Below, piece by piece: positions 43,209 through 47,338 of a DNA stretch of 47,338 bases (position 1 is the first letter of the stretch; the number at the start of each line of letters is the position of its first letter). Source of the DNA: Rhodobacter sp. (GTDB lineage Bacteria; Pseudomonadota; Alphaproteobacteria; Rhodobacterales; Rhodobacteraceae); assembly GCA_020251025.1 (NCBI GenBank), contig JADCDI010000090.1, positions 1 to 47,338 of the forward strand, in the 5' to 3' direction. The position numbers were made by a program, and so were the translations under genes. Under the pieces are notes generated by a model. That model had not been told where the DNA came from and made no database searches. It worked only from the letters and a program-made list of their open reading frames with translations.

Positions 43209-43664
43209 TCAGCGGGCCTCCGAAGTCGCAGGAAAGAGGAAGGCCAGCGCGATCCGCCGGGCCCAGGCGGGGGTGAGCGGTTCCTCGACCACGCCCAGCC
43301 CCTCATAGGAATGTAGGAACGTGGCGGGTCCATGGGCGGGGCCGGTCAGGATGCCGATGTGCTTGGCGATGGCCCCGCGCCGCATCCGGAACAGGACCAG
43401 CGCGCCGGGCCCGGCCTCGGCCACCGGCACCATCAGCATCCAGCGGCCCGCGCCGTCGGCCAGCACCTCGACGGGCCCGGCCTCACCCCAGTCGCGGCTG
43501 TAGGCGGGCACCGGCAAAGGCTCAGGCCCGACCACCTCGCGCCAGACGCCGCGCGCCAGCCCGAGGCAGTCGCAGCCTGCACCCTTGACGCTGGCCTGAT
43601 CGTGGTAGGGCGTGCCAAGCCAGCCGCGCGCGGCGGCGATCACGCGGGCCGGATCGGCGGGCAT
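43209..43664 (-). CDS. GTA gp14-like NlpC/P60 peptidase of the tail tip
   Basis: A 151-residue cell-wall peptidase. The catalytic Cys lies in GAGCDCLGLARG (Cys33 by family pattern), His in AIAKHIGILTG, then the third polar residue in FLHSYEGLGVVE. GWLGTPYHDQASVKG opens the domain as in NlpC/P60 phage proteins. It likely opens peptidoglycan during DNA entry. Its ATG overlaps the gp13 stop (TGATG) and gp15 follows at once. Confidence 0.92.
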   Translation of the reverse strand: MPADPARVIAAARGWLGTPYHDQASVKGAGCDCLGLARGVWREVVGPEPLPVPAYSRDWGEAGPVEVLADGAGRWMLMVPVAEAGPGALVLFRMRRGAIAKHIGILTGPAHGPATFLHSYEGLGVVEEPLTPAWARRIALAFLFPATSEAR

Positions 43665-44548
43665 CAGAGCACGCTACCGTCGTGACCGGCGTCGCGGACC
43701 GCATAGCGCAGGACCGAATCCTGCCCCGGGATCGTCGGAAAGCCCCGGAAGTTGACCGCGTTCGCGAACTTCGCCGCGCAGGTGGCGATCCGCTTGTCGC
43801 ACCCGGCCCGGATGGTGAAAGCGTGCCCGGCGGCGATGGCACGGACCGGCTCGCCCAGAAGCGTAATCATCACGTCGCTGCCTGCCTTCTCGTGGATCAT
43901 GACCTCCGTCCGCCGCCCGGCGTTCGGCCCGCTGGTCCATTCGACCGTGCCGAAACTGAAGAGGGTGTCGGCGAAGCTGCCGAGGCCGGAGGCAAGGAAG
44001 GCCCGGTCGCGCAGCAGCGTGGCGACCGCGCCGGTGCCCTTGTAACCCGCCGCCTCCAGGTTCACGCCGCAGCGCGCATCCCCGAGCGCCGCGTCGCAGG
44101 CCGTCTGAAACGTCCGGCCCACGGTCTGCCCGAGCGCGTGCGCCATGCTGCGCACCTCGGCCACGAAGGCCAGCCGCCCGCGCCTGATCTGACCGACATT
44201 GCCCTGCCGCATCAGCACCCGCTGCGGCGTGTCCGCCCAGTTCACCCGCCAGGCCTCGACCGTGGCATTGTCCCACCGCCCGTCGATGATGTCGGTTTCG
44301 GTGATCCGGCCCGACATCAGCACGCCTTCGGCATCCTGCGCGTCGACGGACAGGTCCGAGCCCGAGCGGACTTCCGAGGCGATCAGCCCGCTGTCGGGAT
44401 CGAAGCTGGTGCCGAGGAAGGCCAGCGTGCGGTCATGATCGGTGAAGCCCATGACAACGCCGTCCGCCCGCGAGATCCGCCAGCACCACGCAAGCGTGGT
44501 CGTGCCGTCGTCCAGATGCGCCTGCAGGGCGAGAGGGAGGGATTTCAC
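43664..44548 (-). CDS. GTA gp13-like DUF2163 tail protein
   Basis: A 294-residue tail hub protein of the DUF2163/phage_BR0599 family: LALQAHLDDGTTTLAWCWRI, VVMGFTDHDRTLAFLGTSFD, then QTACDAALGDARCGVNLEAA, with further Cys near the end (RAGCDKRIATCAAKFANAVN) that bind an iron-sulfur cluster in GTA-type hubs. The start is GTG 44548 with AAAGG upstream. The toxin-antitoxin pair lies between it and gp12 in opposite orientation. Confidence 0.92.
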   Translation of the reverse strand: MKSLPLALQAHLDDGTTTLAWCWRISRADGVVMGFTDHDRTLAFLGTSFDPDSGLIASEVRSGSDLSVDAQDAEGVLMSGRITETDIIDGRWDNATVEAWRVNWADTPQRVLMRQGNVGQIRRGRLAFVAEVRSMAHALGQTVGRTFQTACDAALGDARCGVNLEAAGYKGTGAVATLLRDRAFLASGLGSFADTLFSFGTVEWTSGPNAGRRTEVMIHEKAGSDVMITLLGEPVRAIAAGHAFTIRAGCDKRIATCAAKFANAVNFRGFPTIPGQDSVLRYAVRDAGHDGSVL

Positions 44549-44600
44549 AGGAACGGACCTTTTCCTTTCGGCCCCATCTTTCCGATGGTCCGGGATTGAT

Positions 44601-44623
44601 TTGTAAAGCGTTCGTCTTTACAA
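44601..44623 (+). promoter_or_regulatory. palindromic operator of the toxin-antitoxin operon
   Basis: TTGTAAAG-N7-CTTTACAA is a perfect 8-bp inverted repeat 31 bases before the antitoxin start and 52 bases from the opposing gp13 start. Ribbon-helix-helix antitoxins of this class repress their own promoter through such sites. Confidence 0.7.
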
Positions 44624-44654
44624 TCGGAATCAACGTCAGACAGGAGGTGCCATC

Positions 44655-44948
44655 ATGGTTGCCGCACATCGCAAGGATGAGGCCGCGCGCCGGTCGCTGA
44701 TCAATCTGCGGGTCCCCCCAAGGGACCGCGATCTGATCGACCGTGCCGCCGAGTCTCTCGGGAAGAACCGCTCGGAATTCATGCTGGATGCCTCGCGGCA
44801 GGCCGCCGAAGACACGCTTCTGGATCGGTCGCACTTCCGCCTCGACGCGGACCGCTTCGGGGCGTTCCTTGCGCAGCTGGATGCCCCTCTCGCGCCAAAC
44901 GCCCGGCTGCGCGCGCTTCTTGCGACGCCCGCGCCTTGGGAGACGTGA
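44655..44948 (+). CDS. DUF1778 (TacA/AtaR-type) ribbon-helix-helix antitoxin
   Basis: A 97-residue antitoxin. ARRSLINLRVPPRDRDLIDR then AAESLGKNRSEFMLDASRQA is the ribbon-helix-helix DNA-binding part with the family motif NRSEFM. The C-terminal half (TLLDRSHFRLDADRFGAFLA) is the toxin-neutralising tail (the F-x-L-D-x-x-x-F-x-x-F/L motif typical of TacA). AGGAGG lies six bases before ATG 44655. Its stop overlaps the toxin start (GTGA). Transcribed opposite to the surrounding tail genes. Confidence 0.92.
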   Translation: MVAAHRKDEAARRSLINLRVPPRDRDLIDRAAESLGKNRSEFMLDASRQAAEDTLLDRSHFRLDADRFGAFLAQLDAPLAPNARLRALLATPAPWET

Positions 44949-45457
44949 CCGGCTCCGAGCCGCTCAGGCCACCGGAACTTCTGGCGGACCGCCACCGGCT
45001 TGACGGCTTCACCTCGGGAGCCTCCACTCTTGATGCCTGGCTGGTGCGTAAGGCGCGCACCAATCAGGTCTCGGGGGCGTCGCGGACCTACGTGCTCTGC
45101 CGGGGCGACCGGGTGGTGGGCTTTTACGCACTTGCCGCCGGATCGGTCGGCCATGACCTTGTGCCGCGCAAGCTCAGGCAGAACATGCCCGATCCGATCC
45201 CGGTCATCGTCCTCGGACGTCTGGCCGTCGACGTCACCGAACAGGGTTCCGGGCTCGGACGCGCGCTCTTGCGCGATGCACTTCTTCGCATCTCTGCGGC
45301 CGCGCGAGAGGTCGGGATCGCCGCCGTTCTTGTCCATGCCTTGAACGACAGGGCGCGCGACTTCTATCTTGCCTGCGGTTTCACCGGGTCCGTTGTCGCG
45401 CCGATGACGCTCACGGCCCGGATCGCAGAGATTGAGGCACTTCTCGGCACAAACTGA
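44945..45457 (+). CDS. GNAT-family acetyltransferase toxin (TacT/AtaT type)
   Basis: A 170-residue toxin from GTG 44945, which overlaps the antitoxin stop as GTGA; TTG 44936 is also possible. It has the acetyl-CoA site VLGRLAVDVTEQGSGLGRAL (Q-G-x-G-x-G), the N-terminal HRLDGFTSGASTLDAWLVRK, and the catalytic Tyr in ARDFYLACGF. Known homologues acetylate the amino group of charged tRNAs and stop translation. It ends five bases from the convergent gp12 stop. Confidence 0.9.
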   Translation: MTGSEPLRPPELLADRHRLDGFTSGASTLDAWLVRKARTNQVSGASRTYVLCRGDRVVGFYALAAGSVGHDLVPRKLRQNMPDPIPVIVLGRLAVDVTEQGSGLGRALLRDALLRISAAAREVGIAAVLVHALNDRARDFYLACGFTGSVVAPMTLTARIAEIEALLGTN

Positions 45458-45462
45458 AGCCT

Positions 45463-46089
45463 TCATCGTCTGATCTCCATCAGCGGAATCGAGGTGATCG
45501 ATCCGAGCCGTTCGATGTCGAGGTTTACGTCCATGGAGTCGCTGTCGAAGCGGACCGGCACGTCGAAGTCGAAGCCCGCCGCCACCGCCACGCCCGATCC
45601 CGGTGCCGTGGTGAAGCTCACGATCCCGGTCGTGGTGTCGACGGTCCAGCCGGTCAGCTGCTCGACGCCGCCCAGCGCCACGCGGACGGTTCCGGCCACC
45701 GGCTTGACGATGGCCCGCGTCCAGGACTGCGCGCCGGAGGTGTAGGTCTTGACCAGCTGGAAGAAGCGGTTCGCCCCACTGCCGCTGCCGATGGCCTGGT
45801 CGGCGAAGCCCCGCGCCATGGACGGCAGGCTGGACTTGAAATCCGACCAGTCCTTGAAGCGGAAACCGTGCAAGCGGCCATTGCGGGCCTCGAAGAAGGC
45901 GACGACCGCAGCCAGATCGTCGGCGCGGCGGATGCCGTAGGCGACGTCGTAGCGCCGCCGGGAATTCGCCCACGACGCATTCCGCTCCTCGTCGCCCGAG
46001 GACAGCGCCACGATCTGGGTCCGCCGTTCCGGCCCGCCGCGCGCGCCGCGGCTGATCGTGTCCGGGAACCGGACCTCGTGAAACGCCAT
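45463..46089 (-). CDS. GTA gp12-like DUF2460 tail protein
   Basis: A 208-residue distal-tail protein of the DUF2460 family: MAFHEVRFPDTISRGARGGP, IVALSSGDEERNASWANSRR, then VVAFFEARNGRLHGFRFKDW, all family signatures, ending FDVPVRFDSDSMDVNLDIER. In the GTA cluster gp12 follows the tape measure, as here. Its ATG overlaps (TGATG) the stop of a 53-codon frame derived from the tape-measure end. Confidence 0.93.
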   Translation of the reverse strand: MAFHEVRFPDTISRGARGGPERRTQIVALSSGDEERNASWANSRRRYDVAYGIRRADDLAAVVAFFEARNGRLHGFRFKDWSDFKSSLPSMARGFADQAIGSGSGANRFFQLVKTYTSGAQSWTRAIVKPVAGTVRVALGGVEQLTGWTVDTTTGIVSFTTAPGSGVAVAAGFDFDVPVRFDSDSMDVNLDIERLGSITSIPLMEIRR

Positions 46090-46250
46090 CAGAGGTTCCT
46101 CCGCCCGGCCTGCACCGCACGCGCGATATCCGCGTTCGGCCGACGGAACGTCCCCCGGACGTTCCGCTCTTCGGCCTCACCCTGACTGCGCGATTGCCGG
46201 AAGCTTTGCGCGCCGCGGCGGCGGCCATTTGAAAGTACACGCCTATTCAT
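46089..46250 (-). CDS. 53-codon ORF formed by duplication of the tape-measure 3' end
   Basis: The frame reads RGAQSFRQSRSQ, then a 15-16-residue insert, then ADIARAVQAGRRNL. The neighbouring tape measure ends DAQSFRQSRSQVAADIARAV then QAGRRGL. So the last 30 codons were copied and interrupted by an insert that contains a perfect palindrome (46145-46165). It keeps translation coupled into gp12 (TGATG). It may be translated only as a spacer peptide; a protein function is doubtful. Confidence 0.6.
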   Translation of the reverse strand: MNRRVLSNGRRRGAQSFRQSRSQGEAEERNVRGTFRRPNADIARAVQAGRRNL

Positions 46251-46259
46251 GGTTATCGC

Positions 46260-47199
46260 TCACAGTCCTCTCCGCCCGGCCTGGACGGCGCGCGCGATAT
46301 CTGCCGCGACTTGGCTGCGCGACTGCCGGAAGCTTTGCGCATCACGGGCCTGGATGGTGACGTTGACCGACGCCTGGCCGTAGCCCCGGGCCTCGTCGCG
46401 CGACAGCACCCGCTCGCCGCGCTGCAGGATTGCCGGAACCTCGTCGGCGGCAAGGCCCGCCCAGCCGCCCGAATGCAGGCGCGGCGCGCCGAGGAAGGCG
46501 GCGGTCGGGACGGCCCGGCTCACCCCGCCCGCGCCGACCATCCCGCCCTGATGGAAGACGCCCGCCAGCGCCTGGCCGACCGCGCCACTGCCCAGCGCCC
46601 CCGACAGGACATTGGCCAGCGGACCGAGAATGAACCGGCGCGCGCCAAGTTTTGCGAGATCGGTGATCATGCTGGTGACAAGGCTGCCGAAATCCAGCTT
46701 GCCGGTCTTCACGAAGTTGCCGATCGCGTCCTCGGCGGAGCGGAAGGCCCCGACAAGGCTCGCGCCGATGTCCTTGCCGATGTCGCGCGCGCTGGCCGCG
46801 TACTGATCAAGGGCCTCGACGGCGAGCGCCCAGCCCGCTGTCGCCGCCTTGCCGCCGTCCGCCGCGTCCTGCCCGGCCTGCCGGGCCGCGCCACCGGCGC
46901 GCGCGACGGCGGGCACGGCCGCCTCGGCCCCGGCGGCGACCTGCTCGAACGTCGTGGTCATCAGCTCTTCGGCATTGCTTATGGCAAGGTCGGCCAGCGT
47001 ATTCTCGGCATCGAGCTTTTGCAGCGCGAGCCGGTCCAGCTTGGTGCCCTCGCGGTAGGCCTCCACCATGTCCGGGGTCACGCCGGACTCGGCAACCGTG
47101 CGCGGGCCGATGTTGACGTAGTCAGAGAGGGTGCCGCCCGCGCGGTCGGTGCCGGTGAAGCGGATGTCGTTCTGCATGCCGCCGATGATCCGCGACAAC
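46260..47199 (-). pseudogene. phage tail tape measure protein, C-terminal remnant cut by an IS
   Basis: About 313 codons of the tape measure (GTA gp11/lambda-type) C-terminus: an alpha-helical, Ala-rich part (ISNAEELMTTTFEQVAAGAE), the conserved segment SLVGAFRSAEDAIGNFVKTG and KLDFGSLVTSMITDLAKLGA, then GGWAGLAADEVPAILQRGER-VL, a typical tail-end motif. The 5' part is replaced at 47199/47200 by IS sequence. The open frame extends by chance to GTG 47219 inside the IS. Without its N-terminus it should not make working tails. Confidence 0.85.
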
Positions 47200-47338
47200 G
47201 GCTCTGTTGCGCAAATCACCTGACGACCGAGGTACCCCTTTCCCCGGACAGACTTATCCCACGGCCTCTGTGACGGGGATGCCGAGCGCGGTGTAGCCGT
47301 TGAGGACGCCTATGCGGACCTGGAGTTCGGCAACCTGA
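47200..47338 (-). mobile_element. IS5-type insertion sequence, left end and transposase C-terminus (runs off the window)
   Basis: Begins GGCTCTGTTGCGCAAAT, a terminal inverted repeat common to alphaproteobacterial IS5-type elements. Read leftward, the last codons of a transposase are visible (QVAELQVRIGVLNGYTALGI then PVTEAVG), stopping at 47254-47256. The rest lies beyond the window. Confidence 0.7.

Noticed and set aside
1-47338. CRISPR array, rRNA genes or replication origin
   Set aside because: No regularly spaced repeats, rRNA-like sequence or iteron clusters were seen on reading.

Overview
The window looks like an alphaproteobacterial, probably Rhodobacterales (Paracoccus/Rhodobacter-type) chromosome. 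The evidence is high-GC coding sequence with dense antisense ORF shadows, a tail gene block of the gene-transfer-agent (GTA) gp11-gp15 type, a DUF2793 tail protein, and a CtrA-type box (TTAA-N7-TTAA) in front of a pilin gene. All calls come from reading the sequence; no database search was run.

Region 1 (1-20.8 kb) is a chromosomal type IVb pilus locus of the R64/BFP/TCP class. The rightward operon runs tcpQ/pilL-like, pilN (secretin), pilO, pilP, pilQ (assembly ATPase), pilR (inner-membrane platform) and pilU (divergent prepilin peptidase), preceded by the major pilin pilS. pilV (minor pilin) and a pilM-like gene run leftward from the same 0.7-kb control region. Further left are a secreted phage-lambda-R-like muramidase (in the place of PilT), a GspC/PilP-like protein ending in a SPOR domain, a second PilT/BfpF-like ATPase, and a surface subtilase autotransporter cut by the window edge. 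Three receiver-like regulators with incomplete phosphorylation sites (two with LuxR helix-turn-helix domains) bracket the locus.

Region 2 (20.8-24.9 kb) is a leftward sulfate uptake operon, cysP-cysT-cysW-cysA, closing with an Lrp/AsnC regulator. CysA is an unusually short, nucleotide-binding-domain-only form.

Region 3 (25.2-33.4 kb) is an accessory island. It opens with the 3' half of a tRNA-Cys gene (a likely attachment-site scar), then fragments of IS5- and IS256-type transposases. A surface-glycan locus of lower GC follows: Gfo/Idh/MocA dehydrogenase, ATP-grasp ligase, DegT-type aminotransferase, FkbM methyltransferase and a glycosyltransferase-like protein. It is broken up by IS30, IS3 and IS110 pieces and by a 141-bp duplicated segment.

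Region 4 (33.4-47.3 kb) is a decayed prophage read leftward: tape measure, GTA-like gp12, gp13, gp14 and gp15, DUF2793 tail fibre, holin-like protein, amidase endolysin, small membrane proteins and a DNA cytosine methyltransferase. The methyltransferase is split by an intact IS with a 6-bp target duplication, and the tape measure is truncated by another IS at the right edge. A TacAT-type toxin-antitoxin pair with its own palindromic operator sits in reverse orientation inside the tail operon, and the 3' end of the tape-measure gene has been duplicated in tandem.
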